Assembly (NCBI RefSeq): GCF_027484505.1 | Contig: NZ_JAIXSV010000144.1 | Span: 1-54,934, forward strand | DNA: 54,934 nucleotides | Direction of reading: 5' to 3' | DNA from: Asticcacaulis sp. | GTDB taxonomy: Bacteria > Pseudomonadota > Alphaproteobacteria > Caulobacterales > Caulobacteraceae | Shown: positions 20,079-29,201 of the stretch, piece after piece | How the letters are laid out: every line of letters begins with the position of its first letter | How positions within the stretch are numbered: position 1 is the stretch's first letter | Made by a program: the position numbers and the translations under genes | The notes under the pieces: model-generated | What the model was told of the DNA's origin: nothing | Databases searched by the model: none | The model's input: the letters and a program-made list of their open reading frames with translations, nothing else

Positions 20079-20140
20079 GTGCGGGTTGGGGCGCAGGACT
20101 TTTGCTGATATAGCGGCGCCTCATCCGGCCTTTCTGGCCA

Positions 20141-20167
20141 CTGTCTCCCCGTTCAACAGGGAGACAG
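20141..20167 (+). promoter_or_regulatory. Hairpin in the leader of the rsmB-like gene
   Basis: CTGTCTCCC (20141-20149) pairs perfectly with GGGAGACAG (20159-20167) around a 9-nt loop, 31 bases before the ATG. No U tract follows, so it is more likely an mRNA leader structure than a terminator. Confidence 0.4.
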
Positions 20168-20198
20168 ACGTAACGCACAGCATCTTTTGAGAGTTTGC

Positions 20199-21593
20199 AT
20201 GTCCCAACATTCCGGCCGCCCCTCTGGCAAGCCTTTCCGCCCACCCGCCGCCAAGCCCCGCCCTTCCGCCCGCCCCAGCCGCCCGAAGCCGGACGCTGCG
20301 GAAAGCATGGAAAACGATATCGGCATCGCGGCGCGCGTAGCGGCCATTACCCTGATCGAAGCGGCGCTTGAAAAACGCAGCGGCTTTGATGAAGCCGCAG
20401 CCAGCGCCGACTTCATCAAACTGTCGGAAACCGAACGCGCCTTTGCCCGCGCCCTGGCCCTGCTGGTGCTGCGCCGTCTGGGGCAGCTTGATCACGTCAT
20501 TCACAAGAAGACGCAGAAGATGCCGCCCGAAGCGGTGCGTCAACTTCTGCGCATCGGCATGGCGCAAATCTTCTTCATGCAGGTGCCCGACTTCGCCGCC
20601 GTTTCAACGACGGTGAAAATCGCCGAGCGTGAAAACAAGACCCGCCCATTCAAGGGGCTGATCAATGCCATCCTGCGTGGCCTGATCCGTGACGGCAAGC
20701 TGTCCGACGTTAATCCAAAGCGCCTTGTGCCCGACTGGCTATGGCAGCGCTGGGTGCAAACCTATGGCGAGGACAATGCGGCGGGCATGGCCGGCGTCCT
20801 GACCGAGGAACCGGCGACCGACCTCAGCTTCCGCAGTGCAGCCGACCGTGATGCGTTGGCTGAGGCCCTTCAAGGCGAAGCCGTCGGTCCGGTCAATCTG
20901 CGCTCAAGCCTGCGCGGCGATCTGCGTCAGTGGGCTGACTACGAGGCCGGGAAGTGGTGGGTGCAGGACATTGCCGCCGCTACCCCGGTCAATCTGCTGG
21001 GCGACCTCAGCGGCAAAACCGCGCTCGATGTCTGCGCCGCACCGGGCGGCAAGACGCTGCAACTGATCGCCAAAGGCGCGCAGACCGTCGCCATCGACCG
21101 GTCCAAAAACCGCCTCAAGCGCGTTGAGGACAATCTGTCGCGCATTGGCATGAGCGCCGAAATCCACAATGCCGACGCCTCGACCTTCGATGATCCACGC
21201 GCCTTCGACGTGGTGCTGGTCGATGCGCCCTGTTCGGCCACCGGCACCTATCGCCGTCAGCCGGACGTGCTGTGGGCCACCCGCCCCGCCGATGTCGCCA
21301 AGCTGGCCGATGTTCAGCATCGCCTGCTTGATGCGCTGGCCCCGCGTGTCAAACCCGGCGGCGACTTCCTCTACTGCACCTGTTCGCTGGAACGTGAGGA
21401 AGGCGAAACGCAGATTCTGGCCTTCCTGCGCCGGAACAAGGACTTCACCCTTGTCCGCCACAGCGCCGATCAGCACCCGGACATACCCGCCGCCTCATTT
21501 GCGCCCGAAGGCTGGTTGAGATTGCTGCCGCATCAGCGTAAGGGAGGGCAGGACGGGTTCTTCGTCGCGCACCTGAAACGCAACCCCGCTTAA
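20199..21593 (+). CDS. RsmB-family rRNA m5C methyltransferase
   Basis: A 464-aa protein. After a basic, Pro-rich N-terminal tail comes a NusB-like RNA-binding domain (about 35-165: VAAITLIEAALEKRSGF, LRIGMAQIFFMQVPDFAAVS), then a SAM-dependent domain with DVCAAPGGKTLQL, the VLVDAPCSATG cysteine motif near 342 and CTCSLEREEGE near 393. These two cysteines are the catalytic pair of RNA m5C methyltransferases; RsmB modifies 16S C967. The ATG at 20199 was chosen over TTG 20187. rpe follows nine bases later. Confidence 0.9.
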   Translation: MSQHSGRPSGKPFRPPAAKPRPSARPSRPKPDAAESMENDIGIAARVAAITLIEAALEKRSGFDEAAASADFIKLSETERAFARALALLVLRRLGQLDHVIHKKTQKMPPEAVRQLLRIGMAQIFFMQVPDFAAVSTTVKIAERENKTRPFKGLINAILRGLIRDGKLSDVNPKRLVPDWLWQRWVQTYGEDNAAGMAGVLTEEPATDLSFRSAADRDALAEALQGEAVGPVNLRSSLRGDLRQWADYEAGKWWVQDIAAATPVNLLGDLSGKTALDVCAAPGGKTLQLIAKGAQTVAIDRSKNRLKRVEDNLSRIGMSAEIHNADASTFDDPRAFDVVLVDAPCSATGTYRRQPDVLWATRPADVAKLADVQHRLLDALAPRVKPGGDFLYCTCSLEREEGETQILAFLRRNKDFTLVRHSADQHPDIPAASFAPEGWLRLLPHQRKGGQDGFFVAHLKRNPA

Positions 21594-21602
21594 GAGTTCT
21601 GC

Positions 21603-22262
21603 ATGACCACGCCGCTGATTTGCCCCTCGATTCTGGCCTCCGACTTCTCCAAGCTGGGCGAGGAGGTGCGCGCCATCGACGCCGCTGGGGCCGACTGGAT
21701 TCATATTGATGTGATGGACGGGCATTTCGTGCCCAACCTGACCATCGGGCCGGATGTGGTGAAAAGCCTGCGTCCGCATACGCAAAAGACCTTTGACGTG
21801 CACCTGATGGTGACGCCGGTCGATCCCTACCTTGAGGCCTTCCGAGCCGCCGGGGCCGACTATATGAGCGTACATCCGGAATCGGGCCCGCACCTGCACC
21901 GCACGCTGAAGCAGATCCGCCACCTGGGGGCCAAGGCCGGGGTAGTGCTCAATCCCGCGACGCCGCTCGAGGGTCTGGAATGGATCATGGACGACCTCGA
22001 CCTGATCCTGTTGATGAGCGTCAATCCGGGCTTTGGCGGGCAGAGCTTTATCGAAAGCCAGCTGCGCAAGATCGAAGCCGTGCGCAAAAAGCTGGACGCG
22101 CTGGGCCATCCCGCCGTGCTTCAGGTTGATGGCGGCGTGAACCTGCAAAACGCCGCTGCCTGCGTGGCCGCCGGGGCCACGGCGCTGGTCGCCGGCACCG
22201 CGGTCTTCAAGGGCGGGCCGGACGCCTACGCCGCCAATATCAAGTCGCTCAAGGGTCTCTGA
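21603..22262 (+). CDS. rpe: Ribulose-phosphate 3-epimerase
   Basis: Interconverts ribulose 5-phosphate and xylulose 5-phosphate in the pentose phosphate pathway. A 219-aa TIM barrel with ICPSILASDFSKLGEEV, the metal-binding DWIHIDVMDGHFVPNLT, MSVNPGFGGQSFI and VDGGVNLQNA. It sits between the rsmB-like gene and the heparinase-like gene with gaps of nine and four bases, so it is very likely part of one operon. Confidence 0.96.
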   Translation: MTTPLICPSILASDFSKLGEEVRAIDAAGADWIHIDVMDGHFVPNLTIGPDVVKSLRPHTQKTFDVHLMVTPVDPYLEAFRAAGADYMSVHPESGPHLHRTLKQIRHLGAKAGVVLNPATPLEGLEWIMDDLDLILLMSVNPGFGGQSFIESQLRKIEAVRKKLDALGHPAVLQVDGGVNLQNAAACVAAGATALVAGTAVFKGGPDAYAANIKSLKGL

Positions 22263-22266
22263 CCCG

Positions 22267-24000
22267 ATGCAGGTCTATGAGCAGCCCATTGCCATAGCCG
22301 GTCATGCCGCGGTGCGTATACCGTGGGGCAAGGTCGTGCGGGCGTGGGCGCGCCGTCAGGCCGCGGCTGAAATCTTCGGGATGCCGGGCTATCGCCTGTC
22401 CTTACGCGGCCCCGCCATCGAAGGCTTTATCGCCGCTCCCCACGAAATCCGCCCGCCCAATCCGCACCTGGGCAAGGCCATGATGTCGGGTCGCTATAGC
22501 CTCGGTGGCGCGCGCATGAGCGTGCAGGGCACAGGCGATCCATGGAACCGCCCCTCCCCCACCCGTGCCTTTGCGATTGAGCTTCACCGCTTCTGCTGGC
22601 TGCGCCACCTGTTCACGCAAGGCGAGGATGGGGTGAAGGAAGGCCTGCGCCTCTTCCTGCTGTGGGACAAGACCTTCCGCAAATGGACACCCTTTGCCTG
22701 GGATCAGGGGGTGCTGGCGCGCCGCCTGATTAACCTGAGCGTCTTTGCGCGCCGCCTGTCGGCCTATGCCTCCGAAGCCGAAGCCCACTGTCTGGCGCAG
22801 TCCATGGCCGAACAGGCCCGCCATCTGTGGCGGTTGCCGCGCAATCTGGCCTGGTACGCGCAAAAAGCCACGGCGCTGGTGCTGGTCGGCTGCGTCCTGT
22901 CCGGCCGCGCGGGCGACAGTCTGCGGCGCAAGGGGTTGAACATCCTGCCCAAGGCCCTGAAACGCACCATATTGCCCGACGGTTCACACGCGTCACGCAG
23001 CGTGCAGGCGGGGCTGGAACTGCTCTATGATCTGCTGCTGATCGAGGACGGGCTGAACCAGCGCGGGCTGGTCATTCCGGAATATCTCGAAACCGCCATC
23101 GAACGCCTCAGCCGCTTTGTGCGCACCCTGTCGCATCCGGATGGGTCGCTGTGCGCCTTTCAAGGGTCAGAATCCCTGCTGGCCGAACAGGTGGCCCCGG
23201 CCCTGCTGCACGAAGAAAAGCGCCCTCTGGCCCCGACCTCCCTGCCGGTATCGCTGGAGCATGGCCGTTATCAGCGGCTGATCGGGCGCTCGCTGACCGT
23301 CTTCGTCGATACAGGCGAACCGCGCTTTGGGGCTCTGGGTTACGCGGCTTGCGATCACCCTATGAATTTCGAGGTGTCAGGCGGGCGTGACAAGCTGTTT
23401 GTCACGCCGGGCTGGGCACCGGGGCATTCGGACCACCACGAATTCCGCATTATCAATGCCGCCAACACCCTGACACTGGGCGATCTGCCCATCCTCAGCC
23501 CCATCACCGGGCGCTTTGGGGAGTTGCTGCATTTCGGCCTTGAGGGGCTGCGCTATCGCATCCGCAGCCGCCGCATCGAATCCGAAGACGCAGGCTCGCT
23601 GATCGAGATGGAGCACGAAGGCTGGCGTCCCGTTTTCGGCATCAAGCACGAACGCCGCCTGTATGTTGATCCGCAGCGCGACGAACTGCGTGGCGAAGAA
23701 AAGCTGATCCCGGTCGAGCCGAAGAAGGACCTGCCGGAACAGGCCCCCTATGCCCTGCGCTTTGTGCTGCACCCGGAGGTGCAGGCCTCACTGGCGCGTG
23801 ACAAGCGCTCTATCCTGCTGCGCGGGCCGGGGGGACGCGGCTGGTGGCTCCGGCATGACGCGCGCGAGGTCAGTATCGAAGAGTCGAGTGTCTTTGAACG
23901 TGGTCAGCCGCGCAAATCGACGACGCTTCTGCTGCGCGGCACGGTGCGGTTGGCCACCCCTCTGCGCATCCGCTGGAAGCTGTCGCCTGCGGAGGCGTGA
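22267..24000 (+). CDS. Heparinase II/III-family protein
   Basis: A 577-aa protein with an alpha-helical N-terminal region (about 30-310) and a C-terminal beta-rich heparinase II/III domain starting around GRYQRLIGRSLTVFVDTG, with APGHSDHHEFRI carrying conserved His/Asp and a later KHERRLYVDPQRDELRGEE block. Family members are polysaccharide lyases or have unknown roles in envelope carbohydrate metabolism. I see no clear signal peptide, so a cytoplasmic role or unusual export is possible. A purH neighbour downstream of such a gene is common in Caulobacter relatives (from memory). Confidence 0.82.
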   Translation: MQVYEQPIAIAGHAAVRIPWGKVVRAWARRQAAAEIFGMPGYRLSLRGPAIEGFIAAPHEIRPPNPHLGKAMMSGRYSLGGARMSVQGTGDPWNRPSPTRAFAIELHRFCWLRHLFTQGEDGVKEGLRLFLLWDKTFRKWTPFAWDQGVLARRLINLSVFARRLSAYASEAEAHCLAQSMAEQARHLWRLPRNLAWYAQKATALVLVGCVLSGRAGDSLRRKGLNILPKALKRTILPDGSHASRSVQAGLELLYDLLLIEDGLNQRGLVIPEYLETAIERLSRFVRTLSHPDGSLCAFQGSESLLAEQVAPALLHEEKRPLAPTSLPVSLEHGRYQRLIGRSLTVFVDTGEPRFGALGYAACDHPMNFEVSGGRDKLFVTPGWAPGHSDHHEFRIINAANTLTLGDLPILSPITGRFGELLHFGLEGLRYRIRSRRIESEDAGSLIEMEHEGWRPVFGIKHERRLYVDPQRDELRGEEKLIPVEPKKDLPEQAPYALRFVLHPEVQASLARDKRSILLRGPGGRGWWLRHDAREVSIEESSVFERGQPRKSTTLLLRGTVRLATPLRIRWKLSPAEA

Positions 24001-24136
24001 GGCTTCGTCAGACAGGAAAACAGCTTAAACGTTTCACTCTCTGACCTCACATTTTCCGTTACAAATGAAGGGGGATTGTGGGTTTTCTTTTGCGCCCCCC
24101 TTGTGTAAACCGCGCGCATCTTTCCCCTTCTTTAGT

Positions 24137-25753
24137 ATGGATGCGCCTATGCCCGCCGCCCCTGATTTCCCGCCCGCCCCCGATCTGGTTACGCCGAAGC
24201 GCGCGCTTATTTCCCTGTCGGACAAGACCGGCCTGATCGAGGTGGCGCAGGCTCTGGTGGCGGCGGGTGTCGAAATCATCTCAACCGGCGGAACGCGCGC
24301 CGCTATCGACAAGGCCGGCATCGCCGTCAAGGACGTGTCCGACCTTACGCAATTTCCGGAAATGATGGATGGCCGCGTCAAGACCCTGCACCCCAAGGTG
24401 CATGGCGGTCTTCTGGCCTATCGTGACGCACCGGAGCACGCCAAAGCGCTGAGCGATCACGATATCGCCCCTATCGACATCGTGTGGATCGACCTCTATC
24501 CCTTTGAAAACACTGTGGCTTCGGGCGGCGGTTTTGAAGCGGCCATTGAAAACATCGACATTGGCGGGCCGGCCATGATCCGTTCGTCAGCCAAGAACCA
24601 CCCCTATGTCGCCGTCTGCGTCGATAAGGCCGGCATGGATGAAGTGATCGCCGCCATGCAAGGCGATGGTCAGACAAGTCTGTCTTTGCGTAAATCGCTG
24701 GCCGCGCGCGCTTTTGCGCGTACCGCCGCCTATGACAGCGCCGTTTCGACCTGGTTCGCAGAACAACTGGGAGATGGTTATCCGCTGCGCAAGACCCTTG
24801 CGGGTGCGCGCCTGCAAACCATGCGTTACGGCGAAAACCCGCATCAATCGGCCGCCTTCTACAAAACCGGCGAGGACCGTCCGGGTGTCGCCACGGCCAA
24901 GCAGCTTCAGGGCAAGGAACTGAGCTATAATAACGTCGCCGACACCGATGCGGCGATCGAGTTGGTGGCCGAATTTGAGCAACCGGCCTGCGTCATCGTC
25001 AAGCACGCCAATCCCTGCGGCGTGGCCGTCGGCCCGGATCTGCTGACCGCCTATAAGCGCGCGCTGGAATGCGACGACGTGTCGGCCTTTGGCGGCATTG
25101 TGGCGCTGAACCGCAAGCTGGACGCCGCCACGGCGGAAAAGATCGTCGAAATCTTCACCGAGGTGATCGTCGCCCCCGAAGCCGACGACGAAGCGCTGGA
25201 GATCGTCAAGGCCAAGAAGAATCTGCGCCTGCTGGTCACGGGTTCCCTGCCCGATCCGCTGTCGGGCGGTCAGGTGTTCCGCAGCGTGGCGGGCGGGCTT
25301 CTGGTGCAGTCGCGCGACACGGCGCGTATCACCGCCGCCGACCTTAAGATCGTCACCAAGCGTCAACCGACCCCGACCGAGATCGAGGACATGCTGTTCG
25401 CCTTCACCGTCGCCAAGCACGTCAAGTCGAACGCCATCGTCTATGCCAAGGACGGCCGCACGGCGGGCATCGGGGCCGGTCAGATGAACCGTCGCGACTC
25501 CGCCCGCATCGCCGCCCTGCGCGCACAGGAAGCGGCGGAAAAGATCGGCCTGAGCGAGTCGCTGGCCAAGGGTTCGGCCTGTGCGTCGGAGGCCTTCTTC
25601 CCCTTCCCGGACGGCCTGCTCGAAGCGGCGGCTGCCGGGGCCACGGCCGTGATTCAGCCGGGCGGCTCGATCAAGGACGCGGATGTCATCGCCGCTGCCG
25701 ATGAGGCGGGCCTGACCATGGCGTTTACCGGCATCCGCGTCTTCCGGCATTAA
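24137..25753 (+). CDS. purH: Bifunctional AICAR formyltransferase/IMP cyclohydrolase
   Basis: Last two steps of purine synthesis, AICAR to FAICAR to IMP. 538 aa from ATG 24137; the family start is close to [20 protein letters not shown], and starts at 24065 or 24149 are possible. The N-terminal MGS-like cyclohydrolase domain (about 20-215) is followed by the AICARFT domain with [28 protein letters not shown] and [11 protein letters not shown]. It ends FTGIRVFRH, the usual family end. No purine riboswitch was recognised upstream. Confidence 0.95.
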   Translation: MDAPMPAAPDFPPAPDLVTPKRALISLSDKTGLIEVAQALVAAGVEIISTGGTRAAIDKAGIAVKDVSDLTQFPEMMDGRVKTLHPKVHGGLLAYRDAPEHAKALSDHDIAPIDIVWIDLYPFENTVASGGGFEAAIENIDIGGPAMIRSSAKNHPYVAVCVDKAGMDEVIAAMQGDGQTSLSLRKSLAARAFARTAAYDSAVSTWFAEQLGDGYPLRKTLAGARLQTMRYGENPHQSAAFYKTGEDRPGVATAKQLQGKELSYNNVADTDAAIELVAEFEQPACVIVKHANPCGVAVGPDLLTAYKRALECDDVSAFGGIVALNRKLDAATAEKIVEIFTEVIVAPEADDEALEIVKAKKNLRLLVTGSLPDPLSGGQVFRSVAGGLLVQSRDTARITAADLKIVTKRQPTPTEIEDMLFAFTVAKHVKSNAIVYAKDGRTAGIGAGQMNRRDSARIAALRAQEAAEKIGLSESLAKGSACASEAFFPFPDGLLEAAAAGATAVIQPGGSIKDADVIAAADEAGLTMAFTGIRVFRH

Positions 25754-25930
25754 CCGGAGTAATTTCCGCTACATCCCTCCCTGCGACAGCGGGGAGGGGG
25801 GACCGCGAAGCGGTGGGTGGGGCAAGCCTTGAGACTCCGCATGGACGCTTCGCTTGCCCGGCGTTTCACCAACGAGCCGACTCCCTTGCTTCACAGGGAA
25901 GGATGTACAAAGTCATATCGCGTGGTATCT

Positions 25931-25963
25931 ATCCCTCGGGGACGTCTTTCCGAGGGATTTTTC
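25931..25963 (+). promoter_or_regulatory. Hairpin with U tract directly before a start codon
   Basis: ATCCCTCGG (25931-25939) pairs perfectly with CCGAGGGAT (25950-25958), followed by TTTTC and then the ATG at 25964. The right arm contains GAGGGA, the only plausible ribosome binding site. The structure could end transcription or hide the binding site. Confidence 0.55.
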
Positions 25964-26752
25964 ATGCCTGAGACTTTGGCTGAGCGGTGGGCGCGGCTGT
26001 CGCCCTGTACCGAGGCGTTCGGACCGGCCGATACCGCACCGCGCCCGGCCCTGATCCTGTTCCACGGCTGCGGTGGCGTTCGCCCGCACATCTATCACTA
26101 CGCCGAAGCCGCCGCCGCCATCGGTGTGCGGGCCTATGTCGTCGATTCGCTCAAAGCGCGGGGCTGGGGCCGGTCGCACGGCGTGTCGCTGGTCTGTACG
26201 GGGCTGGCCCTGCAAGGCTATGAGCGCTCCGGCGACGTGCTGGCGGCCATCAAGGGCATTTCAGCCCTGCCCGAAGTTATTCCGGATCAAATTGTCCTGT
26301 CGGGCTGGAGCCACGGTGGCTGGTCGATCATGGACCTGATGACCGAGCCGCTCAAAAGTCCCGGTGAGGCCAAGCTGGCCGATCCCGACCCGACCCTGAT
26401 CGACCACGTGCGCGGCCTGTTCCTCGTCTATCCCTATATCAGCTTCCCGGCGCGCAGCCTGCGTCACCCCTGGCTCTACCGTCCGCGCACCCGCGTCGCG
26501 CTGGCACGAAAGGACCACCTGACCCCCTATGCCCGCGCCGTTTCGGTGCTGGAGCGACTGAAAACCGACGGCCTGAACGTTGATATCCTCAGCTTCGACG
26601 CCACCCATGCCTATGACGAGGAAAGCTTCGGCGGCTTCAACCCCATGCACCACGATCAATCCGCGGTGGATGGCACCACCGAAGGCCTGCTCGGCTTTCT
26701 GCAGGAGGTGTTTGAGATGGACGTGCCGACACGGGCCGTTGCCGCAAGCTGA
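25964..26752 (+). CDS. Dienelactone hydrolase-like alpha/beta hydrolase, copy A
   Basis: A 262-aa alpha/beta hydrolase. ILFHGCGGVRPH (31-42) forms the oxyanion region. GWSHGGW puts the nucleophile at Ser116, where classic dienelactone hydrolases have Cys. Asp184 (ARKDHL) and His215 (ATHAYDE) complete a likely triad. The start at 25964 was chosen because a hairpin with the only ribosome binding site precedes it; the upstream extension is repeat-like sequence. The next gene is a paralogue with overlapping stop and start. The substrate is unknown. Confidence 0.82.
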   Translation: MPETLAERWARLSPCTEAFGPADTAPRPALILFHGCGGVRPHIYHYAEAAAAIGVRAYVVDSLKARGWGRSHGVSLVCTGLALQGYERSGDVLAAIKGISALPEVIPDQIVLSGWSHGGWSIMDLMTEPLKSPGEAKLADPDPTLIDHVRGLFLVYPYISFPARSLRHPWLYRPRTRVALARKDHLTPYARAVSVLERLKTDGLNVDILSFDATHAYDEESFGGFNPMHHDQSAVDGTTEGLLGFLQEVFEMDVPTRAVAAS

Positions 26753-27498
26753 TGGACAGCCTGCAACAGCGGTTTGAGCGGTTATGGCCGCACGTCACGG
26801 TGCGCGGCGCGCCCGATTCTGCGCCGCGCCTGACCGTTGTGCTGTTTCACGGCTGCGGCGGTGTAGGCCGCAACATCACCCTGTTTGCCGATTACGCCGT
26901 ATCGCTGGGCCTGAGAGCGGTGATCATCGATTCCTATGCCCCGCGTGGGATGAAGCGGCGACTGGCGGCCTTTCTGGCCTGCAATGGATTATGGCTGAGG
27001 GGCTATACGCGCTCAGGCGACGTGCTGGCCCTGCTGTGGGGCCTGTCGCAACGGCCGGAGGTGAACGGCATACTGCTCGCCGGCTGGAGCCACGGGGCAT
27101 GGGCGATCATGGACCTGATGACGCAACCCCTGACCCGTGCCGGTGAAGCGCGGCTCAGCGACCCCAGCCCGGAGCCGCTGACGCAGGTGCGTGGCCTCTT
27201 CTTGATGTATCCCTATGTCAACTTCCTCGCCCGTTCGATGGATAAGGCGTGGCGGCGGCAAATCCCGACCCTGATGGTCATTGCGCTTAAGGATCATCTG
27301 GCGCGTTTCAGCTTGTCTTTGAAAGCCGTGCGTCGCCTGCGGGCTCAGGGCGTGCCGCTGGAGACGGTTGTCGTCGATTCCACCCATGCCTTTGATGAGC
27401 TGGGGGCCGATCGCTTCGGCTTCATGAAATACGACCCACACTCGGTGTCCACCGTGCGGGCCGCCTTCGCTGAGTTTGTGAGCCGCTTTAAAGTTTAG
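26752..27498 (+). CDS. Dienelactone hydrolase-like alpha/beta hydrolase, copy B
   Basis: A 248-aa paralogue of the preceding gene, overlapping it by one base (TGATG). The shared blocks are LFHGCGGVGRN, YTRSGDVLALL, GWSHGAW with Ser113, ALKDHL with Asp181 and DSTHAFDE with His212. The pair clearly arose by tandem duplication and has diverged well beyond the motifs. It is convergent with the copper-chaperone gene, the two stop codons overlapping by four bases. Both copies keep their triads, so both may be active. Confidence 0.82.
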   Translation: MDSLQQRFERLWPHVTVRGAPDSAPRLTVVLFHGCGGVGRNITLFADYAVSLGLRAVIIDSYAPRGMKRRLAAFLACNGLWLRGYTRSGDVLALLWGLSQRPEVNGILLAGWSHGAWAIMDLMTQPLTRAGEARLSDPSPEPLTQVRGLFLMYPYVNFLARSMDKAWRRQIPTLMVIALKDHLARFSLSLKAVRRLRAQGVPLETVVVDSTHAFDELGADRFGFMKYDPHSVSTVRAAFAEFVSRFKV

Positions 27499-28052
27499 TG
27501 CCCGCTGTGTTCCGCTGCACCGGACAGAGGCGCGTTCGAAACGGGAGCCTCGATCTTCACCGTCCCGGCCTTGGCGAAGTTGAGCGTCAGGCTCAGCGTC
27601 TCGCCATCGGCCGGACGGGTCTTAAGCCCCATTAGCATGATGTGATTGCCGCCGGGCTTCAGTTCCAGCGTCTGACCGGCCTTGACCTCAAAGCCTTCCG
27701 GCACGGGCGACATCATCATCTTGTCGCCGTCCATCTTCATGGTGTGCAACTCGACCTTTTCGGCGCAATCACAGGCCACCGAGACCAGACGGTCGTCGTC
27801 CTTGCCGATATTCTTGATGGTGACATAGCCGCCCGTATTGGGGTTTTGCCCCAGCGCCGCACGCACCGCATAGTGCGTCAGCTCAAGGCCGCTTTCGGTC
27901 TTGACGCCATCGACATCGGTCTTGGTCTTCACCGTGGTGACGCCGTTGGATTCCGTTTCGGTCTTGACCTCAGCGGTCGAATGACCGCCGTCACAAGCCG
28001 CCAGAGCGCCCAGCGAAAGCGCCGCCACAGACAGAACGATAAACTTACGCAT
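27495..28052 (-). CDS. PCuAC-type copper chaperone lipoprotein
   Basis: A 185-aa protein from the ATG at 28050-28052, which follows GGAGG. The N terminus is a signal peptide with lipobox LAAC (Cys20), so it should be a lipoprotein. After a Thr/Glu/Lys-rich linker comes the PCuAC (DUF461) domain with NTGGYVTIKNIG, VELHTMKMDGDKMMM and GGNHIMLMGL, the His/Met copper(I) ligands. PCuAC proteins hand copper to the CuA site of cytochrome oxidase; no ScoI partner is nearby. The C terminus ends AAEHSGH. Confidence 0.88.
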   Translation of the reverse strand: MRKFIVLSVAALSLGALAACDGGHSTAEVKTETESNGVTTVKTKTDVDGVKTESGLELTHYAVRAALGQNPNTGGYVTIKNIGKDDDRLVSVACDCAEKVELHTMKMDGDKMMMSPVPEGFEVKAGQTLELKPGGNHIMLMGLKTRPADGETLSLTLNFAKAGTVKIEAPVSNAPLSGAAEHSGH

Positions 28053-28066
28053 GGTGTCCTCCAAAT

Positions 28067-29062
28067 TTAGCCCCACAGTCCAACGATCTTCTTGACGTCC
28101 CTGACCACCGGTTCCGCCGCCGCTTCGGCCGCTTCGGCCCCCAGCTTGAGCACGCGGTCAACCTCTGCCGGATCATTCAATAGCCCGCGCAGACGCTCGG
28201 AGATAGGCGACATCTTGTCCACCACCACCTCGGCCAGCGCCGGTTTGAACGCGCCAAAGCCCTTGCCGCCAAAGTCGTTGAGCACGTCCTGCACCGACAC
28301 CCCGGCCAGAGCCGCATAGATACCGACCAGATTTTTGGCTTCCGGGCGCTCAGACAGACCGGTCTCCTCGGTCGGCAGCACCTCGGCGTCCGACTTGGCC
28401 TTCTTGATCTTGGAGGCGATGGTGTCGGCATCGTCGGTCAGGTTGATGCGCGAATTGTCCGAAGGGTCGGACTTCGACATCTTGGCCAGCCCGTCACGTA
28501 GGCTCATGATGCGCGCGCCCGGCCCCTGATACAGCGTGTCCGGCAGGGGGAAGTAGTCCACCTTATAGTCGTGGTTGAACTTCTTGGCCACGTCGCGGGT
28601 CAGTTCAAGGTGCTGACGCTGATCCTCGCCCACCGGTACGTGGGTGGCCTTGTACAGCAGGATGTCAGCGGCCTGAAGCACCGGATAGGTATAGAGGCCG
28701 ATCGAGGCGCGTTCCTTGTCCTTGCCCGCCTTGTCCTTGAACTGCGTCATGCGGTCGAGCCAGCCCAGACGCGCCACGCAGTTGAAAATCCACGCCAGCT
28801 CCGAATGGGCGCGCACCGCCGATTGCGGGAAGATGGCCGACTTGGCCGGGTCCACGCCCGCCGCGAGGTAGCAGGCGGCGATTTCGCGCGTCTGCGACAA
28901 CAGCTTGTCCGGGTCCTGCCAGACGGTGATCGCGTGCAGATCGGCAATCATGTAGAAGCGCGTGGCCTCAAGGGATTGCATATCGGCGAACTTTTTGAGT
29001 GCGCCGAGATAGTTGCCGAGGTGGAGCGAACCGGACGCCTGAATACCGGACAGAATACGCAT
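28067..29062 (-). CDS. trpS: Tryptophanyl-tRNA synthetase
   Basis: A class I aminoacyl-tRNA synthetase charging tRNA-Trp. 331 aa, normal length. The HIGH-like motif is [13 protein letters not shown] near residue 10, the second motif is KMSKSD, and SLRDGLAKM precedes it. The start [11 protein letters not shown] is the usual family start. It lies downstream of murJ on the same strand, separated by copy 2 of the 125-bp repeat, a common murJ-trpS pairing in alphaproteobacteria. The copper-chaperone gene follows after 14 bases. Confidence 0.97.
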   Translation of the reverse strand: MRILSGIQASGSLHLGNYLGALKKFADMQSLEATRFYMIADLHAITVWQDPDKLLSQTREIAACYLAAGVDPAKSAIFPQSAVRAHSELAWIFNCVARLGWLDRMTQFKDKAGKDKERASIGLYTYPVLQAADILLYKATHVPVGEDQRQHLELTRDVAKKFNHDYKVDYFPLPDTLYQGPGARIMSLRDGLAKMSKSDPSDNSRINLTDDADTIASKIKKAKSDAEVLPTEETGLSERPEAKNLVGIYAALAGVSVQDVLNDFGGKGFGAFKPALAEVVVDKMSPISERLRGLLNDPAEVDRVLKLGAEAAEAAAEPVVRDVKKIVGLWG

Positions 29063-29076
29063 GTGTGGACCCTCTT

Positions 29077-29201
29077 ATACCAACGCCCGAAGATGCTGAC
29101 GCATCCGGCCGTTTAAAAACTCGCGAATGTCTCATATATATCAAAGACATAAGACATTCTCGAAACGAATACCAAGAGTCATTTTCAATGACCCTTGGTA
29201 T
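29077..29201. repeat. 125-bp three-hairpin repeat, copy 2
   Basis: The same length, terminal ATACCAA/TTGGTAT ends and three stems as copy 1 at 19954. In the middle stem GACTGTC/GACAGTC of copy 1 becomes GAATGTC/GACATTC here, a compensating pair change. It fills the murJ-trpS gap and its last base is the last base of the murJ stop codon. Confidence 0.9.

Noticed and set aside
19990-20190. 66-aa ORF similar to part of one at 28999-29226
   Set aside because: The similarity comes from the 125-bp structured repeat, not from a protein; stems and covariation explain it.
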